Below the pieces are notes generated by a model. It was not told where the DNA came from. It saw nothing but the letters and a program-made list of their open reading frames with translations, and made no database searches. The position numbers and the translations under genes were made by a program. Positions 55,131 to 64,000 of a stretch of DNA of 64,000 bases are shown here, one piece after another (positions within the stretch are counted from its first letter, which is position 1; the number at the start of each line of letters is the position of its first letter). The DNA comes from 66-474 sp035281745. Lineage in GTDB: Bacteria > Pseudomonadota > Gammaproteobacteria > Xanthomonadales > Rhodanobacteraceae. The stretch is from contig DATEDI010000022.1 in assembly GCA_035281745.1 (NCBI GenBank), forward strand, positions 124,001 to 188,000. The letters run 5' to 3'.

Positions 55131-55829
55131 TCACCAAGGCAGTTCCGCGCCGTCGTAGGCCAGGAATTTCCCGGCATCCGCGGTCTGCGCGTGCTCGATC
55201 AGGTTCAGGAGCGCGTGGGCGGAGTCGGCCGGCGCCAGGGTTGCGCTCTTGCCGCCCATGGCGGTCATGACCCAACCAGGATGCGCGGCCAGCACCACGA
55301 TGCCGCGCGGCGCGAGTTCGGCGGCCAGCCGCTTCACCGCCATGTTGAGCGCGGCCTTGCTCATCGCGTAGCTGATGGTGCGGAAACCGTTGGCCTGCGC
55401 GATCGAACCGATCTGGGAGGTGATGCACAGCACACGCGGCTTGTTGCCCAGGGCCAGCAGCGGTGCCAGCGCCTGGGTGATCAACAACGGCGCGGTGGCA
55501 TTGACCGCGAAACTCTCTGCCAGCGATTCCGCCTTGACGTTGCCGAAGCGTTCGCCCGACACCAGCACCCCCGCGTTGTTGACCAGCAGGTCGATGCGTT
55601 GCAGGTGCCGCGCCGCGACTTCCGGCAGTTTGTCGATGGCTTGCGGATCGGCCACGTCGAGCGGATGGATCACCAGCCGCCCGTCGTTCGCCGCCGCCAG
55701 CGCATCCAGTACCCCGGCGCTGCCGGGATCGCGGCAGCAGGCCAGCACGCGCGCACCGCGTTCCAGCAATTGCGTGACGAAGGCCAACCCGAGTCCGCGG
55801 TTGGCGCCGGTGACGAGGCAGCGCTGCAT
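55131..55829 (-). CDS. Short-chain dehydrogenase/reductase (csgA/carbonyl reductase type)
   Basis: 232 residues. Nucleotide-binding CLVTGANRGLGLAFV, NNAGV motif (LLVNNAGVLVSGERF), catalytic Ser in CITSQIGSI and Tyr-Lys in SYAMSKAALNMAV, then AAHPGWVMTAMGG. This last motif (H-P-G-W-V-x-T-x-M-G-G) is typical of the atypical SDRs that act on carbonyls or lipids. Start at 55829 gives MQRCLVTGANRGLG. Divergent from the M16 protease gene. Substrate unknown. Confidence 0.87.
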   Translation of the reverse strand: MQRCLVTGANRGLGLAFVTQLLERGARVLACCRDPGSAGVLDALAAANDGRLVIHPLDVADPQAIDKLPEVAARHLQRIDLLVNNAGVLVSGERFGNVKAESLAESFAVNATAPLLITQALAPLLALGNKPRVLCITSQIGSIAQANGFRTISYAMSKAALNMAVKRLAAELAPRGIVVLAAHPGWVMTAMGGKSATLAPADSAHALLNLIEHAQTADAGKFLAYDGAELPW

Positions 55830-55950
55830 GCTGATTTCCCTGGCCTCGGGCAGTGTAAACCCGTAGCCGGCGGCGTGCCTTCCGGTCGATTGCTTTCTCC
55901 ATTCGGCCCGGGTACGGTTCCAAGACGACTCAGTGTCCGGGGAGGACATC

Positions 55951-58794
55951 ATGATGCGCACGCATTGGCTGGCCTGGTTGGCCGCGTTCGGGATTACCTT
56001 GTTCGCTGGAGCGGCGCAGGCCGCCAACGCCGGCAACAAGATCGACATTCCCTATACCCGCTTCACCCTGCCCAATGGCCTCACGGTGGTGGTCAGCGAA
56101 GACCACAAGGCGCCGATCGTGGCGGTGAGCGTGTGGTACCACGTGGGCTCGGGCTACGAGCCCGAAGGCAAGACGGGCTTCGCGCACCTGTTCGAGCACT
56201 TGATGTTCCAGGGTTCGGAGCACCACAAGGGTGAATACTTCCAGCCGTTCGAACTGGTCGGCGCCACCGGCATGAATGGCACGACTTGGCTCGATCGCAC
56301 CAATTACTTTGAAACCGTGCCGACCACCGCGCTCGACATGGCGCTGTGGATGGAATCCGATCGCATGGGCCATCTGCTCGGCGCGATCGGCCAGCCGGAA
56401 CTCGACGAGCAGCGCGGCGTGGTCCAGAACGAAAAGCGCCAGGGCGAAAACCAGCCCTACGGCCGCGCGTTCGAGGACATCCAGGCCAACGCGTTCCCTG
56501 CGAATCATCCCTACCACCACGACACCATCGGCTCGATGGCGGACCTCAACGCCGCTTCGCTGGACACCGTGAAGCAGTGGTTCAAGGACTACTACGGCGC
56601 GGCCAACACCACGCTGGTGCTGGTGGGCGACATCACGCCGGCGCAGGCGCGCCAAAAGGCCATGGAGTATTTCGGCGACATCCCGGCTGGCCCGCGCGTG
56701 CCGCGGCCGCAGGCATGGGTCACCGCGCGCGAAGCATCGACTTCCGGCACCATGACCGACAACGTCGCGCAGACCCGCATCTATCGCGAATGGAATACGC
56801 CGGGACTCGACGCCTCCGGCAACGATCGCCTCATGCTGGACCTCGCCACGCAGATCCTGGGTGGCAGCAAGACTTCGCGTCTGTACCAGCGACTGGTCTA
56901 CAAGGACAAGCTGGCCGACGACGTGTCGGTCGGCAACATGACCTTCGAACTCGCCAGCATGACCCTGCTGCAAGTCGACGTAAAGAAGAGCGTCGATCCG
57001 AAGAAGGTGGAAGCCGCGATCGCCGACGAGTGGTCCAAATTCCTGAAGGATGGCCCGACCGCGGACGAACTGGCACGCGTCAAGACCACCTATCAGGCTT
57101 CGACCATCCGCGGGCTGGAACAGATCGGCGGCTTCTCGGGCAAGGCCGTGACGCTGGCCGAAGGTCAGGTCTATCGCGGTGATCCGGCTGCGTGGAAGAA
57201 GGACTACGACATCACCATGGCGGCGACGCCCGCCGCGGTGAAAGCCGCGGCCGACAAGTGGCTGTCGAAGGGCGACTACACCTTGACCGTGGTGCCGGGC
57301 AAGGTCGATGCGGCCGACGCGGCGAACATCGCCGGCCGCGCAGCGATCCCGGGCCGCCCTGCCGACCAGCTCTCGCCCGAGGGCGACTACAAGGTCACCA
57401 GCAGCGACGTCGATCGCGGCAAGGGCTTCCCGAAAGTCACGGCCTTCCCCGATCTGACCTTCCCGGCCCTGCAGCACGGCAAGCTCGCGAACGGCATCGA
57501 AGTGGTGCTGGCCGAGCGCCACACGATTCCGGTGGTGCAGGTCGAGGCGATGTTCGACGCAGGTTACGCCGCCGACCAGGGCCGCAAGCTCGGCACGTCC
57601 AGTTTCACGATGGGCATGCTGGACGAAGGCACCGGGGATCTCGACTCGGTCGAGATCGCCAAGCGCAAGCAGCGCCTCGGCGCCGAGATCGCGACCGATT
57701 GCGACCTCGATATCTGCACCGCGTGGATGAGCGCGCTCGACGCCAATCTCGCCGACTCGCTGGCGCTGTACGCGGACATCGTGCGCAACCCTGCATTCCG
57801 CGACGCCGACCTCGCGCGCCTGCGCGGCCAATGGCTGGCCGGCATCGCGCAGGAAAAGACCCAGCCGACCGCGGTCGCGCTGCGCCTGCTGCCGCCGATC
57901 CTTTACGGCAAAGGCAACGCGTATGCGATTCCGTTCACCGGGTCCGGCACCGAGGCGTCGATCAAGGCTTTGAGCGCAGATGACATGCGCGGCTTCGTGC
58001 ACGATTACATCCGCCCGGACAACATGAAGCTGCTGGTCGCCGGCGATACCACGCTGGACAAGATCATCCCGCAACTGGAAAAGGTGTTCGGCAATTGGAA
58101 GGCGCCGGCCACGCCGATTCCGGCCAAGAATCTCGCCAAGGTCGATTATCCGGCGAAGTCCAGCGTGTACCTGGTCAACCGTCCGGGTGCGCAGCAATCG
58201 GTGATCATCGCGGGACTGGTCGCGCCGTCCACCAAGGCGCCCAACAACCTCGAGATCGGCACCATGAACAGCGCGTTCGGCGGTACCTTCACCTCGCGCC
58301 TGAACATGAACCTGCGCGAGGACAAGCATTGGGCCTACGGCGCCTTCAGCTTCAGCCCCAGCGCGATCGGTCAACGGCCGTTCCTGATGTACGCGCCGGT
58401 GCAGACCGACAAGACCGCGCCGTCCGCGGAAGAAGTACTGAAGGAAGCGCGCGCGGTGGTCGGCGACAAGCCGCTCACCGACAAGGAAATCCAGAAGATC
58501 AGGGACAACGACATCCGCAAGATGCCGGGCCAGTACGAAACTGCGCAGGCCGTGCTGTCCGCGGTCGCGGGCATCGTCAAGTACGACCGTCCGGATGACT
58601 ACGTGCAGACCTTGAAGGGCCGGATCGAAGCCCAGAAAGACGCCGAAATCAATGCGGCCGCCAGGGAAGTGATCCATCCGGACCACCTGACCTGGGTGAT
58701 CGTGGGCGATCTTTCCAAGATCGAGCAGCCCGTGCGTGCGCTGAACCTCGGTGAAGTGCACGTGATCGATGCCGACGGCAACCCGGTGAAGTAA
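55951..58794 (+). CDS. M16 family zinc metalloprotease (two-domain, secreted)
   Basis: 947 residues. Signal peptide MMRTHWLAWLAAFGITLFAG, cut near AQA-AN. Zinc site HLFEHLMFQGSEHHKGEYF contains the inverted HxxEH; the third ligand is in the E of QRGVVQNEKRQGENQPYG. A second, catalytically silent M16 half follows from about residue 500. It is periplasmic and would degrade peptides. The start has GGGGAGG 6-10 nt upstream and a terminator follows the stop. Confidence 0.93.
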   Translation: MMRTHWLAWLAAFGITLFAGAAQAANAGNKIDIPYTRFTLPNGLTVVVSEDHKAPIVAVSVWYHVGSGYEPEGKTGFAHLFEHLMFQGSEHHKGEYFQPFELVGATGMNGTTWLDRTNYFETVPTTALDMALWMESDRMGHLLGAIGQPELDEQRGVVQNEKRQGENQPYGRAFEDIQANAFPANHPYHHDTIGSMADLNAASLDTVKQWFKDYYGAANTTLVLVGDITPAQARQKAMEYFGDIPAGPRVPRPQAWVTAREASTSGTMTDNVAQTRIYREWNTPGLDASGNDRLMLDLATQILGGSKTSRLYQRLVYKDKLADDVSVGNMTFELASMTLLQVDVKKSVDPKKVEAAIADEWSKFLKDGPTADELARVKTTYQASTIRGLEQIGGFSGKAVTLAEGQVYRGDPAAWKKDYDITMAATPAAVKAAADKWLSKGDYTLTVVPGKVDAADAANIAGRAAIPGRPADQLSPEGDYKVTSSDVDRGKGFPKVTAFPDLTFPALQHGKLANGIEVVLAERHTIPVVQVEAMFDAGYAADQGRKLGTSSFTMGMLDEGTGDLDSVEIAKRKQRLGAEIATDCDLDICTAWMSALDANLADSLALYADIVRNPAFRDADLARLRGQWLAGIAQEKTQPTAVALRLLPPILYGKGNAYAIPFTGSGTEASIKALSADDMRGFVHDYIRPDNMKLLVAGDTTLDKIIPQLEKVFGNWKAPATPIPAKNLAKVDYPAKSSVYLVNRPGAQQSVIIAGLVAPSTKAPNNLEIGTMNSAFGGTFTSRLNMNLREDKHWAYGAFSFSPSAIGQRPFLMYAPVQTDKTAPSAEEVLKEARAVVGDKPLTDKEIQKIRDNDIRKMPGQYETAQAVLSAVAGIVKYDRPDDYVQTLKGRIEAQKDAEINAAAREVIHPDHLTWVIVGDLSKIEQPVRALNLGEVHVIDADGNPVK

Positions 58795-58818
58795 GCCGGC
58801 TACTGCCGCTGCCCAACG

Positions 58819-58848
58819 AAACCCCTCTTCCTGCGAAGAGGGGTTTTT
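58819..58848 (+). terminator. Rho-independent terminator after the M16 gene
   Basis: Stem AAACCCCTCTTC/GAAGAGGGGTTT with loop CTGC, followed by a T-run; 12-bp stem 25 nt after the stop. Confidence 0.93.
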
Positions 58849-58888
58849 CGTGTCGGCGCTGCCGGCAAGTGCACCGTAGAATGCAGAC

Positions 58889-59650
58889 ATGACCGAATCG
58901 CGTAGCCCCGGCACCACCACCCACTTCGGCTACCGCGAAGTGCCCGTCGCCGACAAGCAGAAGCTGGTCGGCCAAGTGTTCTCATCCGTCGCCGGCAAGT
59001 ACGACGTGATGAACGACCTGATGTCGTTCGGCGTGCATCGCCTCTGGAAGCGGTTCTTCGTCGCGACATCGGGGATTCGAAAGGGCGATCGCGTGCTGGA
59101 CCTCGCGGGCGGCACTGGTGACATCGCCGCGCTGCTGTTGCCGCGCGTGGGCGACAAGGGCGAAGTCGTCGTGGCCGACATCAATGCCGCGATGTTGCAC
59201 GCCGGTCGCGACCGGCTGCTCGATCGCGGCTTGCTGCAAGGCCTGCGCTGGGCGCAGGTAAACGCCGAGGCATTGCCGTTTCCGGATGAATCGTTCGACG
59301 CAGTCACGATCGCATTCGGACTGCGCAACGTCACCGACAAGGCCCGGGCGCTCGCGGAAATGCAGCGCGTGCTGAAAGCCGGCGGCCGCGTGTTGATACT
59401 GGAATTCTCGCGCGTCAATCAGGATTGGTTGCGCCCGCTTTACGATTTCCATTCGTTCAAGGTTCTGCCGCGTATCGGCAAGCTCGTTGCGCACGATGAA
59501 GGCAGTTATCGCTACCTCGCCGAATCGATTCGCAAGCATCCCGATCAGGCGACGCTCAAGGCGATGATGGGAGCGGCCGGGTTCCGCAACGTCGAGGTGC
59601 GCAACCTTTCCGCCGGCATCGTGGCGATCCATCGCGGCTACAAGATCTGA
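58889..59650 (+). CDS. ubiE: Ubiquinone/menaquinone C-methyltransferase UbiE
   Basis: 253 residues, as in E. coli (251). Opens TTHFGYREVPVADKQKLVGQ, then FSSVAGKYDVMNDLMSFGVH, the AdoMet motif VLDLAGGTGDIAALL, DINAAMLHAGRDRLLDRG, FGLRNVTDKARALAEMQRVL and EGSYRYLAESIRKHPDQATL. Methylates demethylubiquinol in coenzyme Q synthesis. An R3 repeat follows immediately. Confidence 0.98.
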   Translation: MTESRSPGTTTHFGYREVPVADKQKLVGQVFSSVAGKYDVMNDLMSFGVHRLWKRFFVATSGIRKGDRVLDLAGGTGDIAALLLPRVGDKGEVVVADINAAMLHAGRDRLLDRGLLQGLRWAQVNAEALPFPDESFDAVTIAFGLRNVTDKARALAEMQRVLKAGGRVLILEFSRVNQDWLRPLYDFHSFKVLPRIGKLVAHDEGSYRYLAESIRKHPDQATLKAMMGAAGFRNVEVRNLSAGIVAIHRGYKI

Positions 59651-59656
59651 TTTTTG

Positions 59657-59773
59657 CCCCCTCTCCCGCCGGGAGAGGGTGCCCGAAGGGCGGGTGAGGG
59701 TTCGGAATCGCGCAGCATTGAATGTATCGCCGGGCCGTACCCTCACCCCAGCCCTCTCCCGGCGGGAGAGGGG
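59657..59773. repeat. R3 dispersed repeat, copy 2 (between ubiE and pip)
   Basis: CCCCCTCTCCCGCCGGGAGAGGGTGCCCGAAGGGCGGGTGAGGG at the left and CCTCACCCCAGCCCTCTCCCGGCGGGAGAGGGG at the right. Palindromic ends, same family as the element in glyS. An ATG inside it is in frame with pip but is not used by family comparison. Confidence 0.85.
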
Positions 59774-59793
59774 AAACGTCCACCGGCCTCTCC

Positions 59794-60747
59794 ATGCGCG
59801 AGCTTTACCCCGAAATCGAGCCGTACCGCACCGAACCTCTTCCCGTCGGCGACGGCCATACGCTGTACATCGAGGAATGCGGGAACCCCGATGGCCTGCC
59901 GGTGGTGTTCCTGCACGGTGGCCCGGGCGCAGGCTTGTCGCGCTATCACCGCCGCTTCTTCGATCCCGCGCGCTGGCGCGTCGTGCTGTTCGATCAGCGC
60001 GGCGCGGGCCAGTCCACGCCGTTCGCCAGCCTCGACGCCAACACCACGCAGCATCTGATCGCCGACATCGAAAAGATCCGCGAGCACCTCGGCCTCGAAC
60101 GCTGGCTGGTGTTCGGCGGTTCGTGGGGTTCGACGCTCGCGCTTGCCTATGCCGAAGCGCATCCCGCTCGCGTCGCCGGGCTGGTGTTGCGCGGCATCTT
60201 CCTCGCACGCGACGAGGAACTGCGCTGGTTCAACGAAATGGATGGCGGCGCGCGCTGCATCTTCCCGGAACGCTGGGCACGCTTCCGCGACTTCATTCCC
60301 GAAGTCGAACGCGGCAACATGATCGAAGCCTACTGGCGGCGCCTGGACGGCAACGATGAAGCCTTGCAACTCGCCGCGGCGCGCGCATGGAGTGCGTACG
60401 AGGGCGGCAGCACTACGTTGGTCCACGATCCGGATGCCGCCGGTGATTTCGACGGACCCCACAAGGCGGTGAGCCTGGCGCGTCTGGAGGCGCACTATTT
60501 TCGCAACGGCATGTTCATCGAACCCGACCAGTTGCTGCGCGGCATCGATCGCATTCGCCACATCCCAGGCGTCATCGTGCACGGCCGCTACGACATCATC
60601 TGCCCGGTGAAGACAGCATTCGAACTGCATCAGGCGTGGCCGGAAGCCGAGTTCCATATCGTGCTGGCGGGGCATGCCGCGTCCGATCCCGCAATCGTGG
60701 ACAGGCTGGTCGAAGCCACCGATCGGTTCGCCGACCGCCTTGCCTGA
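59794..60747 (+). CDS. pip: Proline iminopeptidase
   Basis: 317 residues. Alpha/beta hydrolase of peptidase S33: LYPEIEPYRTEPLPVGDGHT, oxyanion FLHGGPGAGLSRYHRRFFDP, WRVVLFDQRGAGQSTP, nucleophile GGSWGSTLALAYAEAHP (Ser), and C-terminal GRYDIICPVKTAF with Asp and AGHAASDP with His. Releases N-terminal proline from peptides. Start ATG 59794 (MRELYPEIEPY) fits; an upstream ATG would place 24 repeat-encoded residues at the front. Confidence 0.96.
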   Translation: MRELYPEIEPYRTEPLPVGDGHTLYIEECGNPDGLPVVFLHGGPGAGLSRYHRRFFDPARWRVVLFDQRGAGQSTPFASLDANTTQHLIADIEKIREHLGLERWLVFGGSWGSTLALAYAEAHPARVAGLVLRGIFLARDEELRWFNEMDGGARCIFPERWARFRDFIPEVERGNMIEAYWRRLDGNDEALQLAAARAWSAYEGGSTTLVHDPDAAGDFDGPHKAVSLARLEAHYFRNGMFIEPDQLLRGIDRIRHIPGVIVHGRYDIICPVKTAFELHQAWPEAEFHIVLAGHAASDPAIVDRLVEATDRFADRLA

Positions 60748-60933
60748 TTGATTCGGGAAAACCGGCAACCGCCACCGAAGAACGCAACAGGTACGAGTAA
60801 CCCGCAGCACGGCATTGCGTTTTTCGCACTTTCGTACGGACAATCTTTGTCGGCCCTCCAGCACCGCACGAAACGGATGGTCCGGCGTCGGGCTTGCTGG
60901 CAATCTGTGCGTTTCCAGTTCCGGAGTACGCCC

Positions 60934-61575
60934 ATGCTGACCTTGTTCGATTACCCGGCTTCGCAGAACGGTTGGAAGATACGCCAGTTGTTGCACCACC
61001 TCGGTCGCCCGTACCGCACCGAAATCGTGAGCATCTTCGAAGGCGCGGGGCGTACCGACGCGTACCTCAATGTCAACCCCACGGGCACGGTGCCGGCGAT
61101 CCGGCTGGACGATGGCCGCACGCTCGCGGAATCGAACGCGATCCTTGCGTACCTCGCCGACGGCACCCCGTACCTGCCGTCGGATCCTTTCGAGCGCGCC
61201 AAGGTGCAGCAGTGGCTGCATTTCGAACAGGAACGCGTGGAATCGGTGATCGGCTCGCTGCGCTACTGGACGCTCACCGGGAAACTGGCACAGCGCTCGC
61301 CCGCAGTGGTCGAGATGAAGCGCGCGGGCGCGTTGCGCACGCTCGGCATGTTGGAACGCGAATTGTCCGCGCGATCATTCCTTGCCAACGACCGCTACAG
61401 CATCGCCGACATGTCGGTGTTCGCCTACGCCAGTCGCGCCGAAGAGGCGGGCATTTCACTGGAACCGTATCCGCACTTCCGCGCATGGATCGCACGGGTG
61501 CAGTCGCAACCGGGATTCCTCGCGGCGATGCATCCGTACAGCGAAGATCCGCACAGCGCCAACGAGCTGCCCTGA
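60934..61575 (+). CDS. Glutathione S-transferase family protein
   Basis: 213 residues. MLTLFDYPASQNGWKIRQLL, then GTVPAIRL (cis-Pro), ESNAILAYLADGTPYLP, and the C-terminal helical domain with RSFLANDRYSIADMSVFAY and ISLEPYPHFRAWIARVQSQP. CCGGAG lies upstream of the ATG. Follows pip by 186 bp. Substrate unknown. Confidence 0.87.
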   Translation: MLTLFDYPASQNGWKIRQLLHHLGRPYRTEIVSIFEGAGRTDAYLNVNPTGTVPAIRLDDGRTLAESNAILAYLADGTPYLPSDPFERAKVQQWLHFEQERVESVIGSLRYWTLTGKLAQRSPAVVEMKRAGALRTLGMLERELSARSFLANDRYSIADMSVFAYASRAEEAGISLEPYPHFRAWIARVQSQPGFLAAMHPYSEDPHSANELP

Positions 61576-61585
61576 CGCACCTCGT

Positions 61586-62233
61586 TCAGTCGGCCGCCGC
61601 CGCCAACGGCGCGAGTGCGCGAGTGTCCGTGACGTTGCGCTGTTTTATCAGCGCCAGACTGGTGCCCGCCAACCACACGCTCCACGTGAAGAACAGCGAG
61701 CGTTGGACAATGCCGTACACGGGGCGCTCGAGGTGCCAGAGCCAGCCACTGAAATCGAGCGCGCTGAGGTTCGCGAGGATGGCACACCAGATGATCACGG
61801 CCATCAACCATGAAAAAGTCACAAGCCCCCGTACTTGCTTCGCGCGCCGCCACGTCAACGCGAGCACCCAAGGCGCCTGGTATCCCACGATTTCCGAGAG
61901 ACCAAAGTCGCCGTGGAGTGGATGCGGGTAGGCAAAGATCCCCACGCCCGCGGACGAGATCGCCATGAAGCCGGTGATGTAGGCGCCCGCGGCTGATGCG
62001 CCAAATTTGCGCGCAAAGTCGCGCAAACCCCATGCGAAGAGGAGCAGGCAGGCGGCGAACACGCACAACATGAGGGTGAACGGAATCCGCATCGGCGAAC
62101 CACGCTGCCCGATCTCGCTGACCGTTTGCCGGACCCAGTCGTAGCCGGGCACCAGCAACGGTAGCAACAGGAATCCGGCCCACAGCACGATCACGGCCAC
62201 GAAGCCAAACGACAATCTGGAACGAAGCGTCAT
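61586..62233 (-). CDS. DUF998 family membrane protein
   Basis: 215 residues with six membrane helices; short loops. Features shared with DUF998: YDWVRQTVSEIGQRGSP after helix 1, and GIFAYPHPLHGDFGLSEIVG in the loop between helices 3 and 4, which holds conserved Pro/His/Asp. The start at 62233 is 6 nt after GGAG; ATG 62239 lies directly on the Shine-Dalgarno. Function unknown. It precedes nothing on its strand and is convergent with the GST gene. Confidence 0.82.
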   Translation of the reverse strand: MTLRSRLSFGFVAVIVLWAGFLLLPLLVPGYDWVRQTVSEIGQRGSPMRIPFTLMLCVFAACLLLFAWGLRDFARKFGASAAGAYITGFMAISSAGVGIFAYPHPLHGDFGLSEIVGYQAPWVLALTWRRAKQVRGLVTFSWLMAVIIWCAILANLSALDFSGWLWHLERPVYGIVQRSLFFTWSVWLAGTSLALIKQRNVTDTRALAPLAAAAD

Positions 62234-62285
62234 CGTCATCTCCTGATGCGACAAACTGCAAAGTTGGTGAATGCGCATGCGCACT

Positions 62286-62957
62286 TCAAGCTGCGCGCAA
62301 ATCCTCGGTGACCGTGCCCCACTCCGCGACCTCGTTCTCGTGCGCGGCATGGCGCCAGGTTTCCTTGAGGGCGTCACCGTACCAACCGCGCATGGACGGC
62401 AGTGCCAGCAGGCGCTGCGCGTAAGCGTTCGCGGCATCATCGAGCGGTGGCGCATAGGTCTGGATGCGGAACGCGACCGGCGCGTAGAACGCATCGGCGG
62501 CAGTGAATTTTTCACCCGCAAGGAACGGACCGCCGAAGCGTTGCAGTCCGTCGTTCCACAGCGCATTCAGGCGCGCAAGATCATTCTTCAACGCGTCATC
62601 GACGCGATGCAGCTTGACCCGGATGCCGCAATTCATGCCGCATTGCGTGCGCAGCGCCATGAAGCCGGAGTGCATTTCCGCGGCGGCGCAGCGTGCGAAC
62701 GCGCGTGCGGCCTTGTCGGCAGGCCAGACATCCGGATGCGACTCGGCAAGATATTCCGTGATCGCCAGCGAATCCCAAACGGTGATGTCGCTGTCCACGA
62801 GGCATGGCACCTTGCCGCTGGGCGAGAACCCGGTGAACGCGCTGCCGTGGAACGGCATCAATTTTTCCTCGAACGGGATCCCGAGTTCGCGCAGCAGCAC
62901 CCATGGGCGCAGCGACCATGAAGAATAATTCTTGTTGGCGATGTACAGCGTGGGCAT
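62286..62957 (-). CDS. Glutathione S-transferase family protein (GstA-like, YfcF type)
   Basis: 223 residues. MPTLYIANKNYSSWSLRPWV (conserved active-site Ser in YSSWSLRPW), PSGKVPCLVDSDITVWDSLA (cis-Pro), EYLAESHPDVWPADKAARAF and GPFLAGEKFTAADAFYAPV. The YSSWSLRPW signature marks the subfamily with glutathione-dependent peroxidase or isomerase activities. Divergent from the M1 peptidase gene. Confidence 0.87.
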   Translation of the reverse strand: MPTLYIANKNYSSWSLRPWVLLRELGIPFEEKLMPFHGSAFTGFSPSGKVPCLVDSDITVWDSLAITEYLAESHPDVWPADKAARAFARCAAAEMHSGFMALRTQCGMNCGIRVKLHRVDDALKNDLARLNALWNDGLQRFGGPFLAGEKFTAADAFYAPVAFRIQTYAPPLDDAANAYAQRLLALPSMRGWYGDALKETWRHAAHENEVAEWGTVTEDLRAA

Positions 62958-63086
62958 GGCGGACTCCGGCGTGGTCGAAGCGCCGATTTTATGCCCGCAC
63001 GCGAAATGCCGCGCCGGCACTTTCCGCACGCGCGTGGCCGGCGACGCGCTGGCATACTCCGGATTTCGCTTTCGACAGGAATGCCC

Positions 63087-64000
63087 ATGCGCCTGCTTTC
63101 CACCCTCGCCCTCGGCGCTTTCGTGCTGCCCGTCGCCGCGCAGGCCGCCGATCGACATTCCTACGCGCAGCCGAAGGAAGTCGTGGTCAACCACATCGAC
63201 CTGGACCTGAAGGTCGATTTCCCGCACAAGCAGCTGGACGGCGTCGCCACCCTGACGCTGGACTGGAAAAACCCGTCCGCGCAGAATTTGGTGCTCGACA
63301 CCGAGAACCTGAAGATCGCCTCGATCGAAGCGGTGGACGGCAAGGGTCAAGCCAGCGCGTTGAAATACGACCTCGCCGCGCCGGTGCCGAACATGGGCTC
63401 CAAGCTCACGATCATGGCGCCGAAACATCCGCACGAAGTGCGGATCGCCTACACCACTTCGCCGGACGCCAGCGGCTTGCAATGGCTGACCGCCGCGCAG
63501 ACCGCCGACAAGAAGCTGCCGTTCCTGTTCTCGCAGTCGGAAGCGACGCACGCGCGCTCGTGGATTCCGCTGCAGGATTCGCCCGCGATCCGCTTCACCT
63601 ACGCGGCACACGTCACCGCGCCGAAAAACGTGCGCGTGGTGATGAGCGCGCCCAACGATCCGAAACATCCGCTGGACGGTTCATTCGACTTCAGGCAGAC
63701 ACATCCGATTCCCTCATACCTTATGGCGGTCGCGGCGGGTGACCTGGATGTACGCGAGACCGGCCCGCGCAGCGCGGTGTATGCCGAACCGTCGGTGGTC
63801 GCTAAAGCCGCGCACGAGTTCGAAGACACCGAGAAGATGATCGAGACCACCGAGAAGCTGTACGGCCCGTACCGCTGGGGCCGTTACGACATCCTGGTGC
63901 TGCCGCCGTCGTTCCCGTTCGGCGGCATGGAAAATCCGAACATGACGTTCGCCACGCCGACCGTACTGGTGGGCGACAAATCGCTGGTGTCGCTGGTCGC
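63087..64000 (+). CDS. M1 family aminopeptidase, secreted (truncated by window end)
   Basis: 304 residues are visible. Signal peptide MRLLSTLALGAFVLPVAAQA, then YAQPKEVVVNHIDLDLKVDF (N-terminal beta domain of leukotriene A4 hydrolase-like M1 peptidases), LFSQSEATHARSWIPLQDSP, and the exopeptidase motif PPSFPFGGMENPNMTFATPT. The HExxH zinc motif would follow beyond 64000. AGGA lies 6 nt before ATG 63087. The enzyme would remove N-terminal residues from peptides in the periplasm. Confidence 0.9.
   Translation, partial: MRLLSTLALGAFVLPVAAQAADRHSYAQPKEVVVNHIDLDLKVDFPHKQLDGVATLTLDWKNPSAQNLVLDTENLKIASIEAVDGKGQASALKYDLAAPVPNMGSKLTIMAPKHPHEVRIAYTTSPDASGLQWLTAAQTADKKLPFLFSQSEATHARSWIPLQDSPAIRFTYAAHVTAPKNVRVVMSAPNDPKHPLDGSFDFRQTHPIPSYLMAVAAGDLDVRETGPRSAVYAEPSVVAKAAHEFEDTEKMIETTEKLYGPYRWGRYDILVLPPSFPFGGMENPNMTFATPTVLVGDKSLVSLV

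Noticed and set aside
55930..58920. Long minus-strand open frame opposite the M16 protease (about 996 codons)
   Set aside because: Antisense shadow of a verified protease gene; no recognisable domain.
59722..59793. Start of pip within repeat R3
   Set aside because: It would add residues wholly encoded by the repeat; the family start aligns with 59794.

Overview
The window is high-GC gammaproteobacterial chromosome. Gene content points to the Xanthomonadales/Lysobacterales, most likely Rhodanobacteraceae: an RpoD with an acidic linker, PhhA, a very large TonB-dependent receptor, paired TPR-sulfotransferases, a GDSL autotransporter, ubiJ-ubiB, and a Mn riboswitch before a GDT1/TMEM165-type exporter. 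This placement is an inference from gene families. No transposase, integrase, phage gene, rRNA or CRISPR array was seen. The window is core-type chromosome carrying many short non-coding repeats.

Layout. 1-293 (minus): a CAU-anticodon tRNA split by a group I intron and cut by the window edge. 0.5-8.5 kb: MFS transporter, NYN protein, rpoD, dtd, two tandem lipid-A-type acyltransferases, FMN alpha-hydroxy-acid dehydrogenase. 8.6-20 kb: secreted protein, anion permease, TVP38 membrane protein, a molybdopterin oxidoreductase with its cytochrome b, SDR, fbp, two tandem GSTs, WYL regulator, a Xre/RES toxin-antitoxin pair, phhA. 20-30 kb: acyltransferase plus YheT hydrolase, a TPR protein with an eroded sulfotransferase domain, a PQQ-type sugar dehydrogenase, PEBP protein, a yqjD-yqjE-yqjK-like trio, AI-2E-family permease, a TPR Asp/Asn beta-hydroxylase. 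30-42 kb: uppP, acyltransferase 3, esterase autotransporter, lipoprotein, TonB receptor, two TPR-sulfotransferases. 42-54 kb: glyQ-glyS, GspE/PilB ATPase, FAD amine oxidase, a VNG-repeat lipoprotein, gpmA, ubiJ-ubiB, and a riboswitch-controlled Mn exporter. 54-64 kb: trmL, a 31-residue membrane peptide, SDR, M16 protease, ubiE, pip, two GSTs, DUF998 protein, and a truncated M1 peptidase.

The notable layer is the repeats. At least four short families are interspersed. R1 is about 110 bp, opens with an 18-nt palindrome and ends in a conserved CCTGACTTTTCACC block (eight copies plus a fragment). R2 starts GTAGGGCGGG and ends CCTAC, and its terminal TAG is the stop codon of three genes. R3 has CTCTCCC/GGGAGAG ends; one copy lies in frame inside glyS. 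R4 has GTCATTCCGGG ends. The strongest single finding is the tRNA group I intron; next are the glyS insertion, the R1 family, and the R2 stop-codon association.
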